A stretch of DNA of 47,365 nt from Candidatus Woesearchaeota archaeon (GTDB lineage: Archaea > Nanobdellota > Nanobdellia > Woesearchaeales > GW2011-AR9): assembly GCA_016181265.1 (NCBI GenBank), contig JACOZP010000004.1:1-47365 (forward strand). The letters are read 5' to 3'. Under the pieces are notes generated by a model. The model had not been told where the DNA came from. It searched no databases and saw only the letters and a program-made list of their open reading frames with translations. Positions within the stretch are counted from its first letter, which is position 1, and every line of letters begins with the position of its first letter. A program made the translations under genes and the position numbers. Below, one piece after another: positions 39,497-47,327 of the stretch.

Positions 39497-39527
39497 GATG
39501 TGCAGCACTCCTAAATCAGAATGCTGA
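39497..39527 (-). other. tRNA-Ser anticodon-loop insertion (after A37)
   Basis: A 31-nt insertion between A37 and A38. Its first part pairs with the anticodon itself in a 10-11 bp hairpin (CTTGAATCAG with CTGATTTAGG, two G-T pairs). A standard four-base-pair bulge-helix-bulge is not evident, so the exact splice points are uncertain. Confidence 0.65.
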
Positions 39528-39588
39528 TTCAAGACCTGCGCAATACCGGGTTATGCGACGGTGGCACAGGAAAAGGATTCTTCGACGG

Positions 39589-39603
39589 TTTTATAAATAT
39601 TTA
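39589..39603 (-). promoter_or_regulatory. TATA box of tRNA-Ser
   Basis: On the minus strand the box reads TAAATATTTATAAAA, 23 bases before the first tRNA base. Confidence 0.55.
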
Positions 39604-39624
39604 GATTAGAAATGATAAATATGG

Positions 39625-40143
39625 TTACTCTTGAAACAGCTCTATCGTCTTCGCCACTTCTTCAGGAATACCAGCGATACAATCATACTTCTTCGCTTCT
39701 TCCGCATTCACCCAAGCATGGTCGGTAAAACTTCCTTCTTCAAGGACAACGTTGCCGGATTTATAGGCAGCGGCAAATTTAACTAATACCACAGGGATAC
39801 CATCCGGACGGATGAACGCAACACTATTGATATATTTCAAGCCCTGAGACAGGTCGATCTGAATCCCTGCTTCTTCTTGTGTCTCGCGGGCGAGCAATTC
39901 TTCAACGGCATCTTCATAATCCAGAACATCACCATTAAAGCGGGTAGGCTTGTCGATGGGTAAATCGTTCCACTCTAGCTTTCCACCGGGAACGGCGTAT
40001 TTCCCAGGATGGACTTTTTCTCGTTCGTGACGTTTGAGAATCAAGCAACGGTGATCAGTAGGACGATAGACGACGACATTGGCAACCAAATAGAAGAGCT
40101 TATCGTTCTTGGCATTGTCCAAACTGATCTGTTTTGCGGGCAT
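39625..40143 (-). CDS. Nudix hydrolase
   Basis: A 172-aa protein with the Nudix fold. The catalytic helix reads EELLARETQEEAGIQI near residue 81, with the REx2EE metal ligands intact. The loop before it (GGKLEWNDLPIDKPTRFNGD) is about 20 residues longer than the GX5E spacing of the standard box, so the Gly-Glu spacing is altered. Upstream strands VANVVVYRPTDHRCLILKRH and PGKYAVPGGKLEW are normal. The substrate, a nucleoside diphosphate derivative or a damaged nucleotide, is not predictable. It follows the CutA-like gene on the same strand by 22 bases. Confidence 0.88.
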   Translation of the reverse strand: MPAKQISLDNAKNDKLFYLVANVVVYRPTDHRCLILKRHEREKVHPGKYAVPGGKLEWNDLPIDKPTRFNGDVLDYEDAVEELLARETQEEAGIQIDLSQGLKYINSVAFIRPDGIPVVLVKFAAAYKSGNVVLEEGSFTDHAWVNAEEAKKYDCIAGIPEEVAKTIELFQE

Positions 40144-40165
40144 GGAAAGAGGAAGTTCTACTTTT

Positions 40166-40600
40166 TTAAGAGTTTATCGGTTTTGAATAAGGCGGTTCTA
40201 AAGCAGGTCTCTCCGGAGATTGACGATCGTTTTCCAGCTCGAGATATTGTCTAAATTCTGAGTTCACCAGACAGGGGGTTATTTGTATAAAGGGTACTTC
40301 CCATTTCTCGCGAATACGCGCATAGAGATACGTAGCGGTCGATGTTAGTTCACTCTCTGGTACGAGCAGGGAAGCACAATAATTCTTTTTTCGTTCTACT
40401 TGCCCTCGCCACAAATAACACGTTTCTTGCTCGGTGAGACTATAACCCGTGCTGAGTACGCCTACGGCATCGGTGCATATTTCACGTAAATACTCCTCAT
40501 CGTCAAAAACTACTTTTATCTCCCACGCCCGCTCTGTGTCCAGATTCAACAACCGTTCGAGACCGGAACGTTCTGTTTTCACTTCGCTCGCTAAGATCAT
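40166..40600 (-). CDS. CutA1-like protein
   Basis: A 144-aa protein whose central part matches the trimeric CutA1 fold: CYLWRGQVERKKNYCASLLVP (the SxYxWxGxI strand), then a helix with YARIREKWEVPFIQI, corresponding to the HPYEVPEI motif, and NSEFRQYLE, matching NxxYxxWL. The N-terminal 30 residues and a C-terminal Pro-rich tail are extra. CutA1 proteins bind divalent metals or act as PII-like sensors; the role here is unknown. The divergent neighbour is an AbrB-PhoU regulator with a 66-base shared promoter region. Confidence 0.65.
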   Translation of the reverse strand: MILASEVKTERSGLERLLNLDTERAWEIKVVFDDEEYLREICTDAVGVLSTGYSLTEQETCYLWRGQVERKKNYCASLLVPESELTSTATYLYARIREKWEVPFIQITPCLVNSEFRQYLELENDRQSPERPALEPPYSKPINS

Positions 40601-40635
40601 ACTTTCTATTCCATCAACGACGATTTAAACATAAT

Positions 40636-40649
40636 CTTTAAATATTTAA
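40636..40649 (+). promoter_or_regulatory. TATA box of the AbrB-PhoU gene
   Basis: CTTTAAATATTTAA, 17 bases before the ATG; near-palindromic, so it could also hold an operator. Confidence 0.45.
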
Positions 40650-40666
40650 TTAAGTTTAAACAGAGA

Positions 40667-41542
40667 ATGGAAACGGCTTTGGAGAAGAGAAAATTACAGC
40701 GTCTGGGAGGATCACTTTTTCTTTCATTACCGAGAAATTGGTTAGATCAATTTTCACTTAAAAAAGGAGCGGAGATCTTTGTTTCTACAGATACGGAAGG
40801 CCGCTTGATCCTTGCACCTCTACAAACACAACAGAGAGAAGAACTAGACATTACACTGATCTTTGGACCTTACCTATATCGTCAGTTGCTCACGGCATAT
40901 TTGAGAGGAATAACTACCATCGGCATTCTAAAGAAGGACGGTTTCTCGAAGGCTGAACGAGAAGCAGTGCTCAACCATACGCAAGGATTAATGAATACGG
41001 AAATCATCGAAGAGACAAGCACGAAGATAACTCTGCAGCAATTCTCTGCAGAGGAAGTTTCATTAAAGATGTTGGTACAGAGAATGTTCTTTCTCACCCA
41101 TTCCATGCTTCTTGACCTGGCTATAGCGAAAACGAAGACAGATTTTGAAAATATTAAAGAGAGGGATAAAACAGTGGGAAGATTTTACATGAATATTATC
41201 ATGCACCTTCGAGCAGCACTTACGGGCAGACTTCTGGTGAAAGAATACACCCTGCCAGAAGTGCTCGATTTACGGTTATTGATTCTTCATCTAGAGCAGA
41301 TTGGTGACCAGGTTAAAGGATTGGCGTACGATGCTCTTGAAGGAAGAAAATGCAAAATTGAGGATCTACATTTCTTGGCAGAGAGATATCAAAGAGCGTT
41401 CACCTCTTTTGTAGAACATGATGTTCAAACAGCAGAAAGATTTTGGGATACAGAGAAACAAGACAGAAGAAAACTAGCTTATCATGAGAAGCTCCTGCGG
41501 ATGTATGACCACATCAAAGATATCACTGATCTGGTCATTTAG
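40667..41542 (+). CDS. AbrB-PhoU regulator
   Basis: A 291-aa protein. Residues 5-50 form a SpoVT/AbrB swapped-hairpin DNA-binding domain (KRKLQRLGGSLFLSLPRNWL). Residues about 110-290 contain a PhoU-type helical bundle with repeated acidic/His helices (LRLLILHLEQIGDQVKGLA and YHEKLLRMYDHIKDITD), which bind metal in PhoU. Archaeal proteins of this layout are thought to regulate phosphate uptake. No pst genes are in the window. It is divergent from the CutA-like gene. Confidence 0.88.
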   Translation: METALEKRKLQRLGGSLFLSLPRNWLDQFSLKKGAEIFVSTDTEGRLILAPLQTQQREELDITLIFGPYLYRQLLTAYLRGITTIGILKKDGFSKAEREAVLNHTQGLMNTEIIEETSTKITLQQFSAEEVSLKMLVQRMFFLTHSMLLDLAIAKTKTDFENIKERDKTVGRFYMNIIMHLRAALTGRLLVKEYTLPEVLDLRLLILHLEQIGDQVKGLAYDALEGRKCKIEDLHFLAERYQRAFTSFVEHDVQTAERFWDTEKQDRRKLAYHEKLLRMYDHIKDITDLVI

Positions 41543-41573
41543 AGAAAACAGAAAATTTGAAAGAAAAAATCAT

Positions 41574-43463
41574 CTACCGTATCCTGATCACTTCCAAATT
41601 CTTCGGCGCTTCCGTCTCGATCTTATAGGTCTTATGGATCGATGACGCCAGATCAAGACAGCGAGAACTCTCTCCGTGCACGACGATGACTTTCTTCGGC
41701 TGGGGATTACAACGCTTGATGTAGTTCATTAATTGACGTCGGTCAGAGTGATTGGTAATTTCTACTTTATGGACGGCCATATTAATTTTGTATAATGTGG
41801 ACTTACCATTTTCTTTTAACATAATTTCTTTCTCACCAGAGCGGATACGGTGACCTAAGCTACCGGGTGGTTGGTAGCAACTGAAGACGATGCCATGTTT
41901 GCTGCCTTCACACAGGCCTTTGAGGTATTCAACCGAAGGACCGCCAGTCAGCATTCCTGACGTAGCAAGGATGAGGCATGCTCCTTCTTCCAAAATGACT
42001 TGTTCACGCTCCTTCCGAGAACCAATTTTTTTGAAAACTGGCGAGAGGAAAGGATTGTCTTCTCCCTGGAAGATCTGCTGACGAAGGTTACGATTTAGAA
42101 ATTCGGGATAAGCGGTATGGATAGCACTGATATCCCACAGCATACCATCGATATAGATCGGAGCATCAGGAATCCGCTTCTCACGCATGAGGCGTTCGAC
42201 GATGACCATGACTTCCTGCGCACGGCCGGAACCGAGAACAGGCATCAATATCTTGCCGCCTGCTTTGAATGTCTCTTCAATGACTTTGACCATATATTCA
42301 TCGGCTTCTTGTTCAGCCATGACGTTGTCTTTTCCACCGTAGGTGGATTCAATCATGAGAGTTTCAATCCGGGGGAATTGTGTATTCCCCGGCTCGAGGA
42401 CATTTGTCCGACCATATTTCAAGTCTCCAGTATACGCAAAATTGTGAAGACCATTACCGATATTGAAATGAACGATAGAGCTACCTAAGATGTGGCCAGC
42501 ATTGTAGAGAGTCAAACGAATGTCAGGAGTAATGTCGGTGACTTCACCATAATCTAAACCGATAGTGTGAAGAACCATCTGGCGGATCTCTTCCGTCCCA
42601 TATAACGGTTCTTTTCCTTCGGAACGCTGGATCTTAACCATATCCAATTGAAGCAACGCCATGACATCACGCGTGGGAAGTGTGCAGTAGACAGGACCAC
42701 GGTAACCGAACTTAAATAAATAAGGAATCAGTCCTGAGTGGTCTAGGTGAGAGTGAGTGACGACAACGGCATCGATCTCATTAATGTTAAATTCCGGAGC
42801 GTCGAGGTAGGGATACGCTTCCGAACCTTCTTCCGCCGGATCGATACCACAGTCGATGATAATGCGCGATTCTGGAGTTTGTAACAGGAAACAAGTACGA
42901 CCTACTTGACGTGAAGCGCCAAGACAGGAGAGGCGAACCCACTCGTGTTTTTTTTCACGTAACCATCCATCATAGATGCGATGACCGGTCTTGTCCAAAA
43001 ATTTCTTGCGATATTCAGAGTTTTCGTAAAGGATAGCACGGATACTTTCGATTAATTTTGAACGAATCGGCGGCATGCGCTTGATGAATGGTACCCAAAA
43101 AGTCTTATGAGCAATTTCACGTAAGACTTCGCCCTGCTTACCAATGACCATTCCTGGCTTGTCAGCATGGATGATGACCTGAGAACGATGGGAATCAAAG
43201 ATACATTCTTGGACGCCGGCATCTTCAGGCAGAATTTGACGGATCATCTTTTCTGCTTTTTCCTGTTCCATACACAACGAGGGGTCAGGACGAAGCTCCA
43301 CCCGCTTCTTAATTACTTTGACGGCATTCATGATCGTACCACGATTGTCAAAGAAATATTCTTTATCTTTCGTGTACAACACGATATTTGCTGCTTCAAA
43401 CCCGGCGTCAGAGATCTTGCCTTCCGGCATCATTTTTACGACTTCTTTTAATATATCTACCAT
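41574..43463 (-). CDS. fttA: aCPSF1/FttA, KH beta-CASP transcription-termination nuclease
   Basis: A 629-aa ribonuclease that cleaves nascent RNA and terminates transcription in archaea. N-terminal KH domains span about residues 1-145 (VIIHADKPGMVIGKQGEVLR with GxxG loop). The metallo-beta-lactamase core has VVVTHSHLDHSG near residue 246, then NAGHILGSS and AYTGDLKYG. The beta-CASP domain has GGKILMPVLGSGRAQE and ILATSGMLTGGPSVEYL, and the C-terminal part VEITNHSDRRQLMNYI and VVHGESSRC. All motifs and the length agree with the family. The gene is followed on the minus strand by the convergent AbrB-PhoU gene. Confidence 0.96.
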   Translation of the reverse strand: MVDILKEVVKMMPEGKISDAGFEAANIVLYTKDKEYFFDNRGTIMNAVKVIKKRVELRPDPSLCMEQEKAEKMIRQILPEDAGVQECIFDSHRSQVIIHADKPGMVIGKQGEVLREIAHKTFWVPFIKRMPPIRSKLIESIRAILYENSEYRKKFLDKTGHRIYDGWLREKKHEWVRLSCLGASRQVGRTCFLLQTPESRIIIDCGIDPAEEGSEAYPYLDAPEFNINEIDAVVVTHSHLDHSGLIPYLFKFGYRGPVYCTLPTRDVMALLQLDMVKIQRSEGKEPLYGTEEIRQMVLHTIGLDYGEVTDITPDIRLTLYNAGHILGSSIVHFNIGNGLHNFAYTGDLKYGRTNVLEPGNTQFPRIETLMIESTYGGKDNVMAEQEADEYMVKVIEETFKAGGKILMPVLGSGRAQEVMVIVERLMREKRIPDAPIYIDGMLWDISAIHTAYPEFLNRNLRQQIFQGEDNPFLSPVFKKIGSRKEREQVILEEGACLILATSGMLTGGPSVEYLKGLCEGSKHGIVFSCYQPPGSLGHRIRSGEKEIMLKENGKSTLYKINMAVHKVEITNHSDRRQLMNYIKRCNPQPKKVIVVHGESSRCLDLASSIHKTYKIETEAPKNLEVIRIR

Positions 43464-43593
43464 AGTTCTACCTTAATTTATTTTAATATTATTTTAATGA
43501 AAGAGAACCGCCTACGTTTACAGACGACTACTCTCAAAAATGAGATACTTTTACGGACAAGCAGATTTCAGTGAAATCAGCGGATCAAAAACT

Positions 43594-44223
43594 TTACAGA
43601 ATCATAGATGCTTCTTTCTGTAACACTTTCTTGATTCCTTGCTCTGTAACGACAACAACATTGATGCCGTTGCCCGAAGCACTATCACGCTGCAAAGCTG
43701 TATTCACACACTTTACAGCAAGCTTTATTCCTTCATCCAAAGTCATCCCGTCTTTATACTGGGTCTCCAAGACACCATAAGCGAAGACCGAACCTGAACC
43801 AGAGGAAACATAATCTTTAACTTTTGTGACACTCCCATCAGGGAAGAGATCATAGAGATAAACTCCTGACAAATCTTTTCCACCTAACAGGAAGTGAGCA
43901 ATGCTCATAAACATACTCATGCGATGTAAACTGCTATATAACAAGCCGCCTAATAAGTTAGCTGCTTCTTTTGCTGAAGCGCTCTTATTCGTGCGGACTT
44001 CTTTAAGCTTAAGTTCCGCTTTGATCAATTTGATTAATAATTGTGCTTCCGAAACACTGCCCGCAATTGTACACGCAAAATCATCAGAAAGGATATGAAC
44101 CTTTTCTGCTTGTTTATCTACAATCATCGTGCCCGCAGTTGCGCGGGTATCAGCAGCTAACACCACACCATCTTTACAGACAATACCAACCGTTGTTGTT
44201 CCCGTCTTTAACATTTCTTCCAT
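43594..44223 (-). CDS. psmB: Proteasome beta subunit
   Basis: Catalytic subunit of the 20S proteasome, 209 aa. A propeptide of eight residues (MEEMLKTG) is cut before TTTVGIV so that Thr is the nucleophile. The catalytic Asp17 is in LAADTRAT and Lys33 in DKQAEKVH. Core blocks SGSGSVFAYGVLE and DGMTLDEGI are present. ATG at 44223 is used; the longer reading begins with TTG one codon earlier. A ribosome site AAAGGTGTG lies upstream. It is encoded on the same strand as FttA, 130 bases apart; that gap contains a GATTTCA/TGAAATC hairpin. Confidence 0.95.
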   Translation of the reverse strand: MEEMLKTGTTTVGIVCKDGVVLAADTRATAGTMIVDKQAEKVHILSDDFACTIAGSVSEAQLLIKLIKAELKLKEVRTNKSASAKEAANLLGGLLYSSLHRMSMFMSIAHFLLGGKDLSGVYLYDLFPDGSVTKVKDYVSSGSGSVFAYGVLETQYKDGMTLDEGIKLAVKCVNTALQRDSASGNGINVVVVTEQGIKKVLQKEASMIL

Positions 44224-44295
44224 CAAAACACACCTTTTAGAATCTTGTTATGAGATGACGAAAAGGGTTATTCTTTTTAAATGTTTCGGGAGCGT

Positions 44296-46107
44296 TCACC
44301 CTTTCCTCTTAAACTTCTTTTCCAACTCATCTGCCGTGGTCTTCAAAAGAGTCGGCCGACCATGTGGACAGGTGTATGGTAACTGCGTCTCACGTAATTG
44401 GGCAAGGATCTTTTCCATACGAGCCGAGGTCAATTCCTCTCCCGCCATGACTGCCGCACGGCAGGCCATACGTGTAATGATCAGCTCTCGTAATTCATGA
44501 ACTTTATTTTTATTATCTTCAATGGCATGGAGGATTTCCATGAACATGCTTCTTACTTGTTGGCGTCCAAAAACAGCAGGAGAGGTCTTTAGAATAAATG
44601 ACTGTCCTCCGAAATTCTCAACCCGAAAACCCATCTCTTCAAATTGTGTTTGGAAATCCCGGCAGAGAACTGCTTCTACCGGAGTTAGATCTAAAATTTC
44701 CCCTTTCAGTAGCTCTTGAGTCTCAATATTTCCCTGATTTAATTGCGCCATCAGCTGTTCGTACATCACACGTTCATGAGCGGCATGCTGATCGATGAAG
44801 AAAACGCCGCCGTGTGTTTCGGCGACAAAGAATGTCTTGTGAATCTGCCCGAGAAGACGCAGTTCGGGGAAAGTGGAGGGGGAGGGAGCGGGATAAGAAA
44901 ATGATGACGAAGTGGAAGAGAACGAGGGAGAAGAGGAAGGAGGAAGAGAGAATTGTGGAACGGGAGTTTCAGGAGTCATGTCTGACAGGTATGATGCAGC
45001 CGCAGCTTCTTTTACGTGGAGTACCGTCTGAGTTGAAGGTTCAAAACGGTAAGTGCTTCTTTTTGAGGAAACAGAAGAGGATGTCTGCTGTTCCATCTGG
45101 AGGTTAACTGATGGTAATAATTGGTGCTGCTGTAAACAATCGTGAACCGTTTTACGGATGAATTCACAGATGCGTTCTTTCTGTTCGATGCGGATCTCCG
45201 ATTTATGGGGATGTACATTGACATCAATCTTTGTCGGATCAAGTTGAAGATGAAGAACGAAAAGAGGATGACGATTGACGAAGAGCAAGGAGTGGTATCC
45301 ATCATAAACTGCTTTGACGAGATCGTGATTTTTGATCCAGCGAGTGTTCACGAAAAAAGCCTGCTGATGTTTATCGTTACGCGCATGATATGGCTTGCAG
45401 ATGAATCCTTGGAGAGAGATGCCTTCTTCGGTAGCTTGAATTTCTAACAATTCCCTCGCGAGGTCTATACCGTAAAGAGAAGCAATATTGCTACGCCATT
45501 CTGAAGTTGAGGGAGACTTTAGTAATTCATGACTGTTGTGCAACAAACGAAAAGAGATGTGGGGATTAATCAACGCATAGTGCGTGACGACATCAATAAT
45601 ATGGCGCAGTTCGACGGCATCAGTCTTAAGGAATTTCTTGCGGGCAGGAGTATTATAAAAGATGTCGCGGACTTCAATGACGGTCCCTTGTTCCGCCGCA
45701 GCAATGCCGGAGCTGATGATGGCACCTCCTTCTATAATGAGATTAAAGCCAGCAAGAGACGCAGCCGGCTTCGTCAGGAGAGAAAAATGAGAGACGGCAG
45801 CAATACTAGCTAGAGCTTCGCCACGAAAGCCAAGGGTATTGATGGAAAAAAGATCGTCGGCAGATGTGATCTTACTGGTAGCATGACGAAGAATGGATTT
45901 ACGGGCATCTTGTTCCGACATCCCTTCTCCATTGTCTGTGATACAAATACGTTCCTTTCCTGAACTTTCGATTTCAACAAGAATCCGGGTGGCGTTCGCA
46001 TCGATGGAATTCTCAATTAATTCTTTGACTACAGATGCCGGTCGTTCGATCACTTCGCCAGCGGCGATCTTGTTGATGACGTCTTCTGTAAGAAGATGGA
46101 TGGGCAT
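44296..46107 (-). CDS. mutL: DNA mismatch repair protein MutL
   Basis: A 603-aa GHKL ATPase with endonuclease domain. The N-terminal ATPase has KIAAGEVIERPASVVKELIE, NSIDANAT, DNGEGM, and RHATSKI...TLGFRGEALASI. A Ser/Pro-rich linker at about 365-425 follows. The C-terminal domain has the nuclease motif DQHAAHERVMYE near residue 445, ACRAAVMAGEE and CPHGRPT. The endonuclease form therefore appears intact. ATG at 46107 (MPIHLLTEDV) is chosen since a TATA box lies 21 bases upstream; the longer frame runs over it. MutS is not in the window. Such MutL is bacterial-type and patchy in archaea. Confidence 0.95.
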   Translation of the reverse strand: MPIHLLTEDVINKIAAGEVIERPASVVKELIENSIDANATRILVEIESSGKERICITDNGEGMSEQDARKSILRHATSKITSADDLFSINTLGFRGEALASIAAVSHFSLLTKPAASLAGFNLIIEGGAIISSGIAAAEQGTVIEVRDIFYNTPARKKFLKTDAVELRHIIDVVTHYALINPHISFRLLHNSHELLKSPSTSEWRSNIASLYGIDLARELLEIQATEEGISLQGFICKPYHARNDKHQQAFFVNTRWIKNHDLVKAVYDGYHSLLFVNRHPLFVLHLQLDPTKIDVNVHPHKSEIRIEQKERICEFIRKTVHDCLQQHQLLPSVNLQMEQQTSSSVSSKRSTYRFEPSTQTVLHVKEAAAASYLSDMTPETPVPQFSLPPSSSPSFSSTSSSFSYPAPSPSTFPELRLLGQIHKTFFVAETHGGVFFIDQHAAHERVMYEQLMAQLNQGNIETQELLKGEILDLTPVEAVLCRDFQTQFEEMGFRVENFGGQSFILKTSPAVFGRQQVRSMFMEILHAIEDNKNKVHELRELIITRMACRAAVMAGEELTSARMEKILAQLRETQLPYTCPHGRPTLLKTTADELEKKFKRKG

Positions 46108-46128
46108 GGGTTGTTGGAAGAGAAAATG

Positions 46129-46140
46129 GTATATAAATAA
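46129..46140 (-). promoter_or_regulatory. TATA box of mutL
   Basis: TTATTTATATAC on the minus strand, 21 bases before the chosen mutL ATG; decides the start. Confidence 0.6.
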
Positions 46141-46171
46141 TGTGGTGGAAGAGATGATATTTTGAATACTA

Positions 46172-47092
46172 TCACCTTCGCGCCGCATTGATGAACTCGC
46201 GGGCGTGTCTTTCGAGCGCCGGGTTTATTCGTTCTTCTCGATGTTCCTGCTCGTATTCGAGAAATTCTTTATAGCAAACAAGAGCACGGCCTTTCCAAGC
46301 TCGATCGTTATTGAACCTAGCAATCTCTTCCGCAGCACGGGCATGGTCATAGAGACGAAACACGAACTGATGAGATTGACAAGGCAAATTAGGATCGGAA
46401 GTTTCATACGAGCGCATCGCCCAACGGTAGAGATCAGTTGAATTCTTCCGGCCACCCGTCACGAGCCGATTAAGAACTTTTGCGACGTGTAGACTTCGCT
46501 TCTGGAAGATGATCGCTTCCGTCTCGGAGGTTTCAGCTCCGGGGATACATAATTCTTCAAATTTTTGATACCCCCTTTCAGCATAGGATAATTCTCCGGT
46601 TTCAAAATATAAAGAAAATGCTAGTTCAGCGCCTCTTCCTTTTGTGACACGAGCAATGCTTGGTTCTCCTTCAACAGCAACTAAGTCAGCTAGGTTTAAT
46701 CCCTCTTGCAACCATTTTTGTTTACTATTAGGAGGGATTCGACGATTCCTAAAGTTCGCTTGATCAATCAACTCAACGGCATGATGGGCAAGGTGAATGT
46801 ACAGCCGATGAGTTCTTTCATCTTTCGTCCTTTCAAAAATCACTCTTCCGAGCTCGATGCCTTCTAGATGATACCCGAGAAGACGCTCTACGAGATGCCA
46901 GTCGAAGTCGGTCTGATTTTCGAGATAAGCAGATTTAGCGACTTTTGTGAATAATTTGACGTGTTCGACATCTTGGTCGGCAACAGAAGATCTCTGCCTA
47001 AGGTGACGCAGTACTTTGTCTCGGCACTGTGGGTCGATCTGCTTTCGGTCATAATTCCGACGCAGCATCTGTTCTAAGTCGCTCAATCTCAT
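46172..47092 (-). CDS. Helical-repeat (TPR-like) protein
   Basis: A 306-aa all-helical protein with no recognised domain name. It has helix pairs every 35-45 residues with aromatic and Ala/Leu/Gly spacing typical of TPR or related repeats, for example RLYIHLAHHAVELIDQANF, AELAFSLYFETGELSYAERG, and ARAAEEIARFNNDRAWKGRA. The N-terminus is basic. No signal peptide or membrane helix. Such proteins serve as scaffolds. The stop is 32 bases upstream of the TATA box of mutL; transcription may read through. Confidence 0.6.
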   Translation of the reverse strand: MRLSDLEQMLRRNYDRKQIDPQCRDKVLRHLRQRSSVADQDVEHVKLFTKVAKSAYLENQTDFDWHLVERLLGYHLEGIELGRVIFERTKDERTHRLYIHLAHHAVELIDQANFRNRRIPPNSKQKWLQEGLNLADLVAVEGEPSIARVTKGRGAELAFSLYFETGELSYAERGYQKFEELCIPGAETSETEAIIFQKRSLHVAKVLNRLVTGGRKNSTDLYRWAMRSYETSDPNLPCQSHQFVFRLYDHARAAEEIARFNNDRAWKGRALVCYKEFLEYEQEHREERINPALERHAREFINAARR

Positions 47093-47154
47093 TGTACTTC
47101 AAAACCACGCGTCTTTTTAAAAGATTCCCTCTCAAAGATTGCAAGTCAAAGAAA

Positions 47155-47327
47155 ACCGACCACCATCGGTCAATAGACCAAGGGCATGCTCGCTCAAGAA
47201 AAGAAACAGCGATCTCTTTTCTGAGCTGAAATAAAGTCTGCTTCTTTATTTCATGCTTTGCTCGGATCGGTTATCCGAAAACTGAAAACTATCAGTTTTC
47301 TGGAACAGCGACCAAGTCGCTTGTTTC
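47155..47327. repeat. Hairpin-rich intergenic tail
   Basis: The last 273 bases (47093-47365) hold no gene that I can support, but contain consecutive unrelated hairpins. These are ACCGA/TCGGT (47155, 47166), GGTC/GACC (47168, 47176), GCTCAAGAAAAGA/TCTTTTCTGAGC (47192, 47214), GAAATAAAG/CTTTATTTC (47228, 47244), TCGGA/TCCGA (47262, 47274), GAAAACTGA/TCAGTTTTC (47277, 47292) and GCGAC/GTCGC (47308, 47316). An outer GCATG/CATGC pair (47184, 47252) encloses two of them. A structured RNA running past the window edge or a palindromic repeat is possible. Confidence 0.5.

Larger units (their letters stand above)
39398..39565 (-). tRNA. tRNA-Ser(UGA) with two insertions
   Basis: Exons on the minus strand are 39565-39528, 39496-39467 and 39411-39398, giving an 82-nt tRNA. 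The acceptor stem is GCCACCG/CGGTGGC with G73, as expected for serine. The D-stem is GCA/TGC with GG at 18-19, the anticodon stem CAGGT/ACCTG with T33, anticodon TGA and A37. A long variable arm follows (CCC-TCT-GGG), typical of serine, then T-stem CCCGG/CCGGG. Removing 39412-39466 restores the T-loop TTCGAAT. A 31-nt insertion lies in the anticodon loop after A37. No CCA is encoded. A TATA box lies upstream. Confidence 0.9.

Noticed and set aside
43464-43593. Small RNA or attenuator between psmB and fttA
   Set aside because: A GATTTCA-G-TGAAATC hairpin and an imperfect TAC-TTTAC-GAC repeat are visible, but the region is only 130 bases and no conserved RNA fold is evident.
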